Shown here piece by piece: positions 12,635-25,195 of a DNA stretch of 64,000 bases. The position numbers and the translations under genes are program-made. Origin of the DNA: Lentinula raphanica (taxonomy: Eukaryota > Basidiomycota > Agaricomycetes > Agaricales > Omphalotaceae). Below the pieces are notes generated by a model, which was not told the DNA's origin, made no database searches, and worked only from the letters and a program-made list of their open reading frames with translations. The stretch is from positions 372,001-436,000 of the forward strand of contig JANVFP010000013.1 in NCBI GenBank assembly GCA_027919835.1. The letters run 5' to 3'. Position 1 is the stretch's first letter. Each line of letters starts with the position of its first letter.

Positions 12635-13111
12635 TCATGCACTGTTCTCAGCGAAGTTGAGGAGATCGGAATCGCCCTGGTCGCTAACAGTCATGACACT
12701 GAAGCAGTTGTGAGCTGTGATAAGATTGACCAGAGTATATAATACACTCACCCCACACGGAATAGCTTCCCTGCAGCGGTACCAAGAGCAACATTGGTTC
12801 CAGCAAAGTGATGTACCTGAGTTTTTGAAAGCATAGCGTAGTACTCGAGCTCAGATTTTCGGAGAGGAGGACAGTTTCCAGCAATCAAGACAAGTTTTGC
12901 TACAGGATCAAGTCAGTTCAAGGGACCTTCTCAGCCTCACGCTCCAGCCCCCGGAGAGACAAGGATCGTAGAACTCACCCTTGCCGTTACGCATCTGCTT
13001 GAGAGCCGACTTGTAGCCAAGCGTGTACTTACCAGACTTGACAACAAGCGCAAGTCTGGCTGTGATAGACTCAGTACTTTTGGCGGCTTTGGACTTCTTG
13101 GTAGGTGCCAT
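12635..13111 (-). CDS. RPL30: 60S ribosomal protein eL30
   Basis: Cytosolic large-subunit ribosomal protein eL30 (L7Ae fold). The N-terminus is [16 protein letters not shown], followed by [73 protein letters not shown] and a C-terminus ending in [14 protein letters not shown]. Three exons fit: the first intron splits the Ala codon after NGK (donor GTGAGT, acceptor CTGTAG), the last one (GTGAGT...CTTCAG) lies after LFRVG. Start ATG at 13111, TGA at 12635-12637. The product is about 110 residues, normal for eL30. It is divergent from the condensin gene with a 223-bp shared upstream region. In yeast this protein represses splicing of its own transcript; whether that happens here cannot be read from the sequence. 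Confidence 0.95.
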
Positions 13112-13334
13112 CGCTATCGGCTTGTCGTTTTACGAGGTGAAGTGGTGTTGGGCTGGTGTTGAGTGTCGAAATTTTCCAACTGCCGTCTGTACAGTTGAGA
13201 TAGAATTCTTTTCCACAGTCACGCGCGCGCCTAAGATAAGATTAGATATGAGTGATGGCGTCAACCTTCTCGAGATCATTCGCGAGCTGATTATCACGTG
13301 AGTAATTGAACTTTGTTGACGACCTCCATCATCC
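13112..13334. promoter_or_regulatory. Shared divergent promoter of RPL30 and the condensin kleisin gene
   Basis: The two starts face apart with only 223 bp between them, so both promoters must sit here. No clear TATA box was seen. Confidence 0.5.
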
Positions 13335-16139
13335 ATGGCGCGCTCAGCCGACAAGTCCCAGCCGCTCTACGACGATAGTGATCCGGAAACAGAACCTGAC
13401 ACTTCCAAGCCACAACGCAATGGAACGCGCAAACGACTTAGCGAAGCCTACAACCCAGATCACGATGCCAGTTTCGTTTCGGATTCAGGAGCCAAAGCGC
13501 ACAAGTCTTCTGTGGACATCAACGATGATGCCGCTGAAAAGCGAAGGCGAAGGAAAAGCACCAAGATTACAACTGCTGCAGAGAATGCGCATGCTGGACC
13601 TTCCTCTGAAGGGAACGACGAAGCCGATTCATCGAGAACAATGAAACAGAAACAGCAACTGACGACTGTCGCACCGTTACCGCCTATAGAGAAAGAGTCA
13701 TTCGATATCATGAGCTCTAAATTCGAAGAATGGATGAAACTCACAACCGACAATGTAAGTGTCTACTGATAGTTGAAGACGCGACTTATGTGTGCTTTCA
13801 GAAAATCACCGCCGCCAATACTTGGGAATTTGCTCTCATTGACTATTTTCACGAAATGTCCCTTCTACGGAACACAGATGACAATACTATCAACTTCCAG
13901 CGTGCCTCCTGTACCCTCGATGGTTGTGTCAAGATCTGGACTAGTCGCGTGGACAGTGTCGGGACTGAGACCGCCAAACTCGCCTCGAATCTAGCGTCAG
14001 GAGGCAACATGGAGAGTGATGATGAAGAGGGCTCTGATGATCCTGACAGGGAACAAACGAAGCAGAAGAGGAAGAGAGCTACGCGCCGAGATAACAATCT
14101 GTCTGATGCGTCTCAGTTGCGGAACAAAAAGCCGGACTTGGAGTTCAGCGTCGATCCTCTTTTCCGGAAAACTTGTGCAGATTTTGATGAGGGGGGTGCT
14201 CAGGGTTTGCTCATGAATCACTTGAGCTTGGGAGTCGGTCAGGATGGTAATTTGCGGGTCGTTTTTGACGCGAGCGATTCCATCAGCAAGGAAGACGAAG
14301 AGGATGTCTATGAGCCTGAAGATCTCATTGACTTAACTCAACTTCGTGGTACGGCGTATTTTTTCGACCGTGTAGTTCGCTTGACAAACAATCATTTCAG
14401 CCGACTTTCTGCCGGACCTTGACGCTCTCCAGACCAAACTGATATCTCGAGAGCTATCGGACTTTTCATTCACCCAAAATCCTTCACTGAATAACGATAA
14501 TACCTTTTATCAGGACGACACCATAGTGGACGGTCTTGTCGACGATGATGACGATGACAACTTTGGGGCTATGATGGTCGATGATGCTGGAGCTCCTGCA
14601 CCCGTTGAAGATTTCTTTGTCGGTGACGATGCGGTCGGCGATGATTACGGGGCAGGCATGATGGACGACGATGATGCGGGCGAAGCCAACTCAAACGGTT
14701 CTGTTGGTCCTTTGGAGGATGGGCAAAGTGGCACAGGATCATTCGTTCCCTTCGACCCTCGGCAAGTTCCCAATCAGAGGGATTTGATGCTTGCGATGAA
14801 CCCTGAAGATGGAGGAGGTATGATGGATTATTTTGATAATACGTTCTTGCAGAACTGGGCGGGACCCGAACATTGGAAGGTTCGGAGACCTATTCGGAAA
14901 AGTATGTCTGCCAAGCTGTGTATGGAATCGTGAGCTGACCTTATTCATAGCCGAAGGTGACTCGGTCGCCAAACCTGCGAAGTCGCGCAAAGAGAAGAAG
15001 GAACCCGACAGAATTGATTTCCTCACCCCACTCGAAGACGCAAAAACCTGGAAAACGGTTTCAGTCGAATTATTCGCCCCGCCCAAAAAGGGAGCCTCCA
15101 TCAACCTGACTGGGACCAGTGCCGCTGCGAAGAAAAAGAAGACCAAAGACGACATTAAACGGGACAATCACTGCCTTCCCGATGACATGCATTTTTCCAG
15201 CCGACAACTCGTTACACTTTTCTTGAAGCCCAAGTTCTCGGTTGGTGATTTCTGGCAAAGTCACAGGGTTTGACTAATTCATCGTCATAGCTCAAAATGC
15301 GGGGCCAGCGACTTCCAGCGTCCAACGACGATGAAGGTGAAGTTGACGAAAACTTCTGGGCTCAAGCTGCGGCTGATCAGGCAGCTGGACGGAATAGAGA
15401 TGATGGTGATATGGACGACAGTGAGTTGATTTTCTCGGACAACTCCATGATATTGATTTAATACATTCATATTAGCTACTGGTGGGGATGCTATTCCATT
15501 TAACACCCAATTCTTTCACGATGATTATGATGATGGACCTGGGTTCGATGATGCTTACGACGGTGGCGATGGTGGTGCAATTGATCCAGGCGAACAAGAT
15601 CTTCTTGCCGGCACTCAGGGTCAAACGCGGAGGGTTAAACCCGAAGCAGTGAGATTCACCAAGCGTGCGAAACGGGTCGACGTAAGAAAATTGAAGGAGA
15701 ACATCTGGAAAGGTTTGGATCTCGTGGCACCTCCCAAGGACGCAGACAACGAGGACATGGTAAGTTGTAAACACCCGAAACGGCCTTTTCTCACACGTGT
15801 CTGTCACAGGATGTTGACGAAGAAGCGCCTCATTCTACGAGCGAGCCGAGGCAGTTCACTTCGGTCATTTCCAACCTCCAAAAGTCTTATCCTAGAGATA
15901 AGATGGAGGAGATCAGTACCAGCTTCTGTTTCATATGCCTTCTTCATCTCGCCAACGAACAAGGCTTGAAACTCGAGAATAACGCAGTCTTGCCGTTAGA
16001 TTCTGGTGACTCTCCTGACACCAAAATTGGCAGTATATGGGATCTCAAGGTGAAATTGGATCCATGTAAACGCTGACTGATGTTGATGTTTTCCATGTGC
16101 TAGGTTTATCGCGATCCAGAAGTCGCTCAAATTGTATAA
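13335..16139 (+). CDS. BRN1: Condensin subunit 2 (CAP-H/Barren kleisin)
   Basis: Kleisin subunit of condensin I, closing the Smc2-Smc4 ring for mitotic chromosome compaction. The acidic, Ser-rich N-terminus is followed by the Smc2-binding segment (SFDIMSSKFEEWMKL; NTWEFALIDYFHEMSLL; NFQRASCTLDGCVKIWTSRVDSV). The middle is Asp-rich (DDDDDDNFGAMM). Later are PFDPRQVPNQRDLM, NWAGPEHWKVRRP, RIDFLTP, PDDMHFSSRQLVTLFLKP, a FNTQFFHDDYDDGPGFDDAY segment and, at the end, the winged-helix region (RFTKRAKRVDVRKLKENIW; ISTSFCFICLLHLANEQGL) finishing with VYRDPEVAQIV. At least seven introns; examples are GTAAGT after TTDN near 13755 and GTACGG near 14350. The stop is TAA at 16137-16139. Length and layout match fungal Brn1/Cnd2. 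Confidence 0.92.
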
Positions 16140-17499
16140 CTATAGGATCGTCTCAGTTCTATACTTCCTTGAATTTCTTCATACGAATTGAAGCTGGACA
16201 TGATCATCCGAAAGGTTGATTTGCTTTTCATCTATTGAATTATTCTACATCTACCTACTTCTTTCGTACTCTTATCCACTTCTAAAACTAGCCACGAAAT
16301 TTTGAAACCATGAACATCATGTGGTGAATACTTATGTTGTTACTTGTATCCTATCCTATGTAGTATTAGAGGTTCTTTGCCAGCATGACTCGTTATGTAT
16401 AATTTTAGCTCTTCGCAAGTATCCAGACCTTCTAAGACACGGGCTCTGCGGCGGTATGCGCCATATAACCGTCACCTCGACCTTGACAACGACGGTCTGC
16501 GATGTGAAACAACTTTGCAATCATCAAGTGGTGGCTCTGAGTCGACGCTCAATGACAGTACATACATCTTTCCACTCCGATTTACCATTATAATATAAAC
16601 AATCTCTAAGGCTACCTCATGCTCCATACGACCTCATGCGTTGCCAAACCATGGTGGAATACATTAGATCCTTCCGAGTTGATAGGTATGTCAAGAAGAA
16701 ATCCGCAAGGCGAGGAATTTCAACGCATACACTCATGCTCTTATCAAATTCTGTCTATCCTGTCCTGGACAGTTCAACGACCGACGACGCCACATTGAAT
16801 GGAATATCAATTGTGAATGGTACGTCGCTGTTTCCTTGCGCCGTCATAAAGCAATCGGAGACGCCCAGCACGGCTGGTCACTCTATCCGAACTTGGTCGG
16901 TATTAATGCATCGGGGGATCAGCTTTGCTGGCGATATTGCAAATGGTTTTTGTGCATTGGAAACTGGGGGGAAGTATTTTTACTTGGAAGATCCTCAAAT
17001 GACACTTGCCTGCGTTTGGCAATGATCCCGAGCCAAACCTCTTTTAGTGTCGCCGAACACTGATGCGATAGCGAACCGTTCCAAGCCATTATCGGCCTTC
17101 TAACTGAGCAGTCGAAAAGCACATGGAACGTGAATTTTTTCTTTGAGCTGAATAAGGTGTGTCTTGTTTTGTTGATTGCAATTTAAATTATGCTACATCA
17201 CAGCTACATACTATATTCTAAGGATGACGATACAAACTGCGCGGAAGGCCACGGGATTACTCTTGAAACATTGCAAAGGACAACGGGGGTTACAATACAA
17301 ATGGGAAGAATTTTTAGTGACAAGGAAGGGACTGGGAACATTGAGATTACAGAAAATCTGGCTACGAAAGAGCACGGCCGCAAGGCACGGAAAACAAGGG
17401 TAGTACAGTGGAACAACACAGAACAAATGTAGGGGAAACACAGAGTGAACGGGGAACATGCAATGTTATCGGGTAATTTTGTTAATCATGCAGAGAGGG
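16140..17499. other. Intergenic region of 1.36 kb, no supported gene
   Basis: A gap between two convergent genes, longer than most in this window. The longest ATG-initiated open frame (16636-17025, 129 codons) shows no known motif and competes with another frame over the same bases. I could not support a gene, but a small unannotated transcript cannot be excluded. Confidence 0.4.
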
Positions 17500-19297
17500 T
17501 TACAACGCAAGCGGTCGAGTGAGCCTCAATTGCGGCTGCCATGAGCCCATGGATACATGGTGCATGCTGACCAAGATCAAGTCCTCGAGCTTGATGAGGT
17601 TCTCCCCCGAATCGCTTCGGCAAACTCGCCAGCGAGAGTCGGATTCATCCTCTAGCAAGCCCTGGTTATGGCGTTCCTATAAGTATGAAGTAAATAAAAT
17701 CGGCAAGAGTAGAAGAAAAAATCAGCTTACATTGATAAATCTTTGAACACATTTTGCAACGTTCTTAGCAAGCTTCGCCTTGGTTATCGGTCCAGGAGGA
17801 GTGCGAAAATCTTTTGTAGGAATCTGACGACTCCATTGACGGTAACCTGGCCACTAAAGAAGGTCGCTTGATGAGAATCATGAGAGAACCATGAACGATA
17901 TTCTTACCTCTAGTCGAATAGAAACGCTAGGCCCTCTTCCTTCGAAGACAAGTTGTTCTCTATCGACCAACCGTCTTACACGGGAATGAAGCGCATCGGA
18001 AAGAGATATGCCACATTCGGTTGGGTTTTCCATCCAAAAGTAGATAGGTCTATCCAGCTCGACCTCGTCCACATAACGCCTTCGATCCGAGGTGGTATGT
18101 GGTTTGTACATGGGCTGGGGTATGAAAGGGCCTATGGTCGATGCGCTCGGTAGAGTGAGCGCATTCCTAAAGTCCGACATCTGTTCTCGTTGGCTGTAAT
18201 GATTCGTTCTATCCTGCGACTCGTTGCTGGGCACCTAGGAAAACGTCGTAAGTAGTTCTCAGCGTAAATAAATGGATTGATGTTTACCCGCACACGGGAA
18301 AGCAGCAACGACTCTCCCTCCCCATTGGGAGTGTTGAGGAACGTGTCAATCGGTGCTGGCGGTGTACCGCTTGGAGAAGAAGAGAGAGGGACGGATCCTG
18401 TACTGTATGCAGGGGAAAGCATACTTTCGGTCGACCCAGGTGTCGATAGCTGGGCGCTAGAGGATTTGCAGAATACGGAGAATATTGATGAGGGTCGGGA
18501 GGAAGGTAGCTCGTCGTAGCATGCCAAGAACGAGGGTAGGAAGAAGAAGGGAGGGGGTTGGAATCCGATGAAGAGGATGGACTTGAGGACAGCGATGCTG
18601 AAAGCCCAGATAATGGATATGGTGTGTAATTGGAGTTGGTCACCGGGGTATACGAAGTGGGAGGGTATGAAGAATAACGCGTGGGTTGCACATGGGGAGC
18701 GAGGCCGTGGGTTGAGCCTGACATGCCTGAGTCCGCATTATAGGATTCTGTGAGATTCGACCAAGTAGCTGTAGAATGATCATAAGGAGCTGTTGAGTAG
18801 GACTCTTGGCTGTGTTGCTGGGAGTAATCCAATGGCGCAGGCAGTCCTTCATGTTGAGAATAGGTAATTGGGGAGGCTTGGTGGTGGGCATAGTTCACTC
18901 GCGATACGTCTTCTTGAATTTGAGGGTAGTCAACCGGTAGTCCCGTCTGGTATAAAGGATAATTCGCTTGCGAAGTACCCCTGTATTGGTCGTGATAGTT
19001 CGACAGTTGCTGTTACGAGAATATATCAACAATGACCACAATCCTGTAGTAGTATTGGACCTACAGTATAATTGTAACGAGTCATATCAGTAGGGAGGGT
19101 AGATTGTTGTGTATTTGATTGGGGATATGGAAGACTAGGATAGTTGGAGGCGGTCCCGTATGTTGTGGTATCAAAAGAGGAAGAAGGATTGGTATATTCC
19201 CCTTCACTTTGAGAGTCAGCTCTAAGACAGGAAGGGGTCAGCCGAATACAGCACTGGGGGTATATAAAGGAACATCCTACTGCTTCGGTACTGCCAT
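17500..19297 (-). CDS. Fungal protein of unknown function, Tyr/Ser/Pro-rich with conserved C-terminal block
   Basis: I do not know its function. The N-terminal two thirds is low-complexity (Tyr, Ser, Pro, Gln; for example YSQQHSQESYSTAPYDHS). The C-terminal part is ordered: DRPIYFWMENPTECGISLSDAL, EGRGPSVSIRLE then WPGYRQWSRQIPTKDF and PPGPITKAKLAKNVAK, VQRFI. I recall similar blocks in other agaricomycete proteins of unknown role; this needs a search. The start is inferred at 19297: a 17-nt exon (MAVPKQ), a 59-nt intron with branch CTGAC, then ADSQSEGEY in frame. A further intron at 18424-18476 (53 nt) is needed to reconcile two frames, and others lie after NYT, after LSRVR, after IRLE and after RFIN. 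Stop TAA at 17500-17502. A transcription-related role is possible but only a guess from composition. Confidence 0.65.
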
Positions 19298-20122
19298 GTC
19301 GAAGAAATCTATATGGAAGCTGAGGAAACTAGGAACGAGTCTTATAACGTTTTATTCACAGCCATCTTTATGACTTCCTAGTTTGTCTCGTGCCTCGGGA
19401 GTTCACGGCGTGGGTAACAGCCGGATGGGATGCTGTGGAGTGTTTATTTTAACGTTAGATGCTTTTACTGTGACAAGAAGACCTACCGAATAAATCGATA
19501 AACCTTCGATGAGATGGGTCCTGATGTGTTGGGCCTGTCCGGTGTAGATTTCTCCACAACAGGAAATGGTGCAAGAGGACGATGCGGTCACAGCTTGGAT
19601 CGGCGAAAACTTTCTCTTTACCCGCGACAATGATGCAAAACTTGGAGAGTTTCCTCCGGAGAAGCTAGTGTTTCTATGTAGAATATTTTATCTGAGATGT
19701 AAAAGAGTGTGCAGCCCGAGGGGGCAAAAGCAGTACAACTCGAGGCAGAAAAAGGTGTAGTTCAACTTCAAGATTTCGGAAAACGATGCGCCATACACAG
19801 CATTGTTTGAAATGCAGTTCCTCACCTTTAGTAATGGCAATTTGAGCTTGCTGATGAAGGCATTATTAGACGATGAGTGATACTAAGATGAAGGCAGTCA
19901 GCGAAACGGAGACGGGACAGTACGCTGGAGTTTGGGTGTTTGGAAGGAGAAGTTTCGCTTTAGCCTCAATCACATAGGAATTTCCACTTATGGAATGACG
20001 TGGGAATCATCCACGTGCTTTCGCGACTTGGACCCGTTTTCGACGGTGGTCTTTTGAATTCACCTGAATTCTCTGTGAATCCAAAGTCCATCCTCACCGC
20101 TCCTAATCTTACTCTGTTCGTC
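19298..20122. promoter_or_regulatory. Divergent upstream region of the unknown gene and LEO1
   Basis: About 825 bp between divergent starts, so both promoters should be here. Small open frames on both strands (for example 19566-19760) carry no recognisable domain and are not called. Confidence 0.4.
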
Positions 20123-21732
20123 ATGTCCTCTCTAGCAGGTGCTTTGATTTCTCCAGAAACGTCCTTTCTATCCTCCCAGGCTCTTAACGACAATCTATAC
20201 GAGAATGTTGATGCTGATGCTGAAATGAAGCCAGCACTTGGCCATTCAGATCCAGAAGCGCATGATGAAGAGGATGAAGAAATGACCGACTTATTCGGAG
20301 CTGACGGCGAGGTCGACAACACGACCCGCGAAGAGTACGTGCATACACCCTGTTCTTTTCTCTCGGTGACAACTCTTCTGACCTTCGAGTAGCCGACGTG
20401 CGTCTCCAGGTGATACATCTGATGGCTCAGAGCGACTGGGTTCCGTGGAGGCGGAACAGCGCAGGGCACTTGAGTATGAGGAGGATCAAGTACCACCGGA
20501 CATTGCTATCGAAGAGCGAGAAGCCAACGTTGCTTTCCCAAACCTACCAGTACCATCGAGCTCTGACCATGAAGTGAGAATTTTGACCACTCGATTCATC
20601 CATCGCACTCAACATGATACCTTAGAACTGGGTCATAAGGCTACCAAACTTCGTCAAGATGGACTCCAAACCGTTTCATCCAGATACCTATATTGGTCCG
20701 GAACAGGAAGACGATGACGCTGTACAACAGGCCGAGACTTTGCGTGAAAAGAGCATGTCGATTAAGCTCAAAGTCGAAAATACTATACGCTGGAGGTGGA
20801 TCAAAGATGAATACGGTGGTGATGTATGTCTCCTTTGCATCGTTCAAGATAATCTCTCAATCAAAAATCTCAAGCGGAGACAATCCAATAGTCGTATCAT
20901 ACGGTGGTCTGATGGTACCATGAGTCTCAGGCTTGGGAAAGAACTCTTTGATATTACCAAAGATATCGACACGTCTGGCGCCGTCCCTCGTCAGTTTGGT
21001 GGATCGCATTCCCAATCACAGTCACAACAACCTCCTCCCACGCCAGCGAAGTCCCATGGTCTGACCTACTTGGTCGCTCAACACAAACGTTCCCAGGTCC
21101 TACAGTCTGAGGCTGTCATCACCGGTTACATGTCGTTGCGACCAACAGGAATGCAGTCAGAAACCCATCGCATGTTGGTTCGCGCCGTTGGTCAGAAACA
21201 TAACAAAGTCGCACGTCTGCGTCTGGTGGCTGATCCTGTCGTGGACCCGGAAAAAGAAAAGGCGGAACTGATGAAGTCTGAGAAGAAAACAAACAAACGT
21301 AGATCGAACGCAGGAGATTACCTTGGCGGTAGATCTTCAAGGAGATCATATGGGAGGAGGTTGGAGGCGTCAGATTTGGATCAATCAGATGAGGACGAAG
21401 AAGGAGGAGGCATGAGCGCACGCAAGAAAAAGAGCCGAAATGATGATGAGAGTGGAGGCCAATATCAGCGTGACGGATTTGTCGTTGAAGATGAGTCTGA
21501 AGAAGACGGTGATTTCATTGAAAGCCGGAAACGAAGACGAGATGAGGATGAGGACCCCCTTGATAAACTTGATGCCAAAATTCAACGGCAGCAGAACAAA
21601 CACAGACAGGGTTCCAATGAGTCGGACGATGCCGAGGAGGCTGAAAGCGAGGAGGAAGAGGAACAAAAAGTTCGTCGTGCTGGTGCATCAAGGCGGCGAC
21701 AGGCGTTGTATGACGACGAAGACGAGGAATAA
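20123..21732 (+). CDS. LEO1: Paf1 complex subunit Leo1
   Basis: Leo1 subunit of the nuclear Paf1 complex, which travels with RNA polymerase II and supports histone modification and elongation. The acidic N-terminus (HDEEDEEMTDLFGADGE) is followed by the core: NWVIRLPNFVKMDSKPFHPDTY, an SMSIKLKVENTIRWRW segment, RIIRWSDGTMSLRLGKELFDI, and THLVAQHKRS-like TYLVAQHKRSQVLQ. The C-terminus is highly charged (Glu/Asp/Lys/Arg), with KKKSRNDDESGG and repeated acidic tracts. Introns are near 20336-20392, 20572-20630 and 20824-20874; the last begins GTATGT right after DEYGGD. Start ATG at 20123 is chosen because upstream in-frame sequence is not protein-like. Stop TAA at 21730-21732. Convergent with the ataxin-10 homologue, 164 bp apart. 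Confidence 0.92.
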
Positions 21733-21896
21733 TGTGTCTGCCCAGACTAGACTAAAAATTTTTTTTGCCGTGGCTTCCACGATTCCTTATCTAAACCGGC
21801 TTTTTCTATCAATGAGTTTCGTGAGTCGACTGCAATATACAAGGGGGTAGAGTCTATTCTAAATCCACAAAAGATCATATCAGGAGTCAGTACAAA

Positions 21897-24228
21897 CTAC
21901 TTCCGAACTGCACCAGGTATATCCTGCAATACGCCATCCTTATCCCATTGTGCAGAAGGCTCTAGTCCTTCCACCAGTGCTTGGTTGGCCGGATTGTCTT
22001 TCAATAAATTATGCAAAGCAAAAATAGCATGTTCTCGAAGATCTATCATGAACAAGTTCAGTCAGACATGACTCGCGTAATGATTCCAAGTGTCTCTTTC
22101 ACACTTACACGGATTTCTCTCATCAACGACACACAAGTTCAACACAACTTCAATACCGCCACAATTTCGGAGGCGATCTTGCACCGCTCCGTCATCGCTG
22201 CAAAGGATTCCTAAGAGGCGTACCAAATCTCGTTTGAGGAAATTGAAACCCGGGTTATCTACTGCCGGTGTTAGCTCTTGCTCCGAGGACGCGGGCGTCT
22301 TTCCCTTTTGTTGCTGAGCATGGGGTTCCGCATATGTCGTCGCCACCGGCTTTCCAAAATTGATACGTGGAAGAAACCTATCGAGAAGACGAAGAAGTTC
22401 TAGACATACAACATATGCGACAGATACACAGAACACAAGATAAGCGCAGTGAAAAAGATAACATCAAAAGGGTATATCACGCACCCACAAGATTTTCCAC
22501 AAGGCCAACACCTTCTGCGTTTACTTGATTGAAAAACTCGTGGATATTCTCAGTCCTGGATGCTGTAGAATTCGAAGAAGATGGAGAGGTCCGTTGATGA
22601 CTTCCATGAGACGCCAGAGTGATCGTAATGATACACTGAGCGGTAAGGACCAGTGCTTCGCAAACTTTAGGTAGGAGAACATCCAACTCCGCGGGGGGAC
22701 TGTTTATGTTATCGTCTGAGACAACATCGGAACTAGGAGAATGAAGTGATTTTCGTATCGCTGTTTGAGCGTAAGTAGACAAGGAGAAACACAGATTAGA
22801 CAACATGGGGCATAGTCTCGCATGCGTTTTCGTGATCCGTGACTTAGTCCCAGGAGAAGAGATGGGCGTTGATTGAAGGTACGAATCTAATAGCTTGAGA
22901 AGAGTTGTTTGATGGGGGGTAATAATTTCGTCCGTTCTTTTGAAACTGATTATTCGAACTGCAACTTTCAGATGAACAACAGAAAAACGTACATTGTCAG
23001 CTTGGAATAGAGATCAGGAATCAGCCCATATTCAATGATCCGGGTGAAGATGGAGTAGCTGCAGTGTTTCCCCCAAACGTAAGTATGGGAAGGTTGCCAT
23101 GAGCATCAGCACTGAGACTTGCCCCACGTCGAACGCCCGGGCACCATCACTGCCCTCTTCCGCATCGAACAGTTTCACCATGTCATCCAACAACAACACA
23201 CAAATTCTTGCACCGATTGATGTCCGCGTTAATATCTTCCTGAAGCATATTTCAGTGATTAGCTGTTCCCTCATCTATCATCTACAACTCACGTTCGTGA
23301 CCTGCTATCATGTACGCAGCTGATGATTATTGTGAACACTGCAAGAAGTATCCGATTGTCTGGTGAGGCAAGGAGTCGTCTATGTCGAGTTGAGTTAGCA
23401 TTTTTCGTTTTGAGTCGTTCCACGACTTGACAAAAGATTGATTTCCGCATACATTAGAACCACTTGCTCTTCCTGCAACTTGAAGTATGTCTCCCAAAGG
23501 TTGGATATCAACATTTCGTTACCCGTGATAATGTTGGAGAGCATCTGCGTCAATATCCTGGCAGCAAAACTTGCTGAATGTGTCATTCCAGTGTCAGAAA
23601 AAGCGAACAATCAAACGGGTAACCGAATGGTACCACCTTCTTCGTCCTCCATTGATGTCCAAGAAGTATAGTAATGCAACAGCCGTCGAATGACTGGCTC
23701 GTCCTCGCTTTCGATACGGCCAACGTCAGACATAATTCATCTCGCTTGAACGTTAAAAAAAAGGCGATACATACAATGCCTTGATCTGATTTCTGGGAAC
23801 ACCCGCGACCAGATTTCTAATGAACCTGGCCAAACTGACGCACAACAAGCTCAACGAATGCTGTTTCCGTCTCTCCTTGATACTCCCTGCATCTTCACCA
23901 TCATCCGAGTCATCTCTGTCCCAAAACGTCAACTGAGCGTGCGCAAGATCTCGCCACAGCTTGTGTATCTCCGTCCACACGTCGCCTGCGCCGAATTGGA
24001 TTCTATTGCAAGCCACAGATGGGTAAGATCCGTTCATGCGTTGAGGACGCTAGTGGATAGTGCGATTTTGCATAGGGTGACAAACCTGGCTTCCGCGTTT
24101 TTACCAAGATCTCCGGCAAGGGCATCGAGAGTTTCACAGAGAGATGGAAGACTGTCTATGGAGTTGATATCGTAGTTGGCGCAGGCAGTCTTGAAACGAG
24201 TATTGAGCTGCTGAGCATCGCTGGCCAT
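21897..24228 (-). CDS. Ataxin-10 / Ctr86-like protein
   Basis: Homologue of ataxin-10 (yeast Ctr86), an armadillo-like helical protein with roles proposed in cytokinesis and signalling. The N-terminus is MASDAQQLNTRFKTACANYD. An internal segment reads LWRDLAHAQLTFWDRDDSDDGEDA and LSLLCVSLARFIRNLVAGVPRNQ. The family-defining C-terminal block is FLKRDLVRLLGILCSDDGAVQD, RLRNCGGIEVVLNLCVVDERNP and LREHAIFALHNLLKDN, with NQALVEGL before the stop. Many introns break the gene; I place about seven. The final exon is entered near 22042 and ends at 21897. Start ATG at 24228 lies 149 bp from the divergent VMA12 start. The C-terminal domain gives good confidence; middle exons are less certain. Confidence 0.85.
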
Positions 24229-24377
24229 AGTAGTTGACGAATCGATTACTCGAGAGGATGGGGTTTAAAGCTAAGAGACAGTGATAGGCATAGAGTGAGT
24301 AACGCGGGTTTAATGAAAGACGTGAGCAGACGACATCATATGAACTGTGTCTTTTTAGGACTCTGACAATCAATCTC

Positions 24378-25125
24378 ATGTCATCAGAGCACTCCGTTCT
24401 GTCCAACGTCAACATTTCACTCGAGACCCACCTCATTTCAGCGTTGAAACCTTTACTACCCATTCTTGATCCTGCGCTTTCAACTCAACTTTCCCAATAT
24501 CTGTCAAAACCAACAGACATCATCCCATATGATCTCCTTCTTTCCGTATCACGGTGGTCTCGGTCTCCCGAAGGCTCCAGAGTCCTCCGTGCTTCATCTC
24601 TCGATCCAAAAACATACTCCATGATAGCTCTGCTTGCTGGGACGACGACATCACCAGAACGGAAATTTGGCCCGTACCAACCACCACAAGAACCGGAACA
24701 GGCGGCAGCGCAGAAGAACAGAGAACGCAAAGCTATTACCACCATAATCAACGGTGTCTTGAGTGTGATTGGATCAGGAGCTGCTGCATGGATAGGATCT
24801 GAACGGACAAGTTGGAGGCAGGAATGGGTGAGTGCGCCAAGCCTCAATATTAGCAACATGCATTGACCCTGCGTAGCGTGTTCTTTTTGCTTTCTTTGTG
24901 GCAGCCATAGTTGCGATATCAGAAACGGTGCTCTACATACTGTGGCAATCCCGTTCATACTCCTCTCCTTCAGAGGCCAACAAAATCCGGAGATACATAC
25001 GCGCCAAAAAAGTCGACAACGAAGCTGACAGCCCTACTCCGAGAGCCGAAACCACTGACAACAGAGATGTTCAACAAGACGGACTACGCCTGCGGCTACA
25101 GACAAGATCTCCGAGCAATAACTAA
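24378..25125 (+). CDS. VMA12: ER-resident V-ATPase assembly factor Vma12-like
   Basis: Vma12/TMEM199-type endoplasmic reticulum membrane protein that helps assemble the V-ATPase V0 sector. The N-terminal cytosolic part (LISALKPLLPILDPALSTQL; DIIPYDLLLSVSRW; SLDPKTYSMIALLAG) precedes two predicted membrane helices: about residues 121-140 (ITTIINGVLSVIGSGAAAWI) and, after the intron, LFAFFVAAIVAISETVLYIL. A conserved RQEW sits between them. One intron (GTGAGT...GCGTAG, about 24826-24876) separates the two helices. The C-terminal tail is hydrophilic (RAKKVDNEADSPTPRAE). Stop TAA at 25123-25125. Convergent with the Nudix gene only 70 bp away. Confidence 0.85.
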
Positions 25126-25195
25126 TGGTCAGGCGAGAACGTTCTAGTTCAAGCTTCAATCGCATCTAATGAATACAACTGGACTCCCTATCTAG

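Noticed and set aside
18424..18476. Apparent frameshift in the unknown gene at 17.5-19.3 kb
   Set aside because: A 53-nt intron (GTATTC...GAAAG) restores the frame, so no mutation needs to be assumed, although the acceptor is weak.
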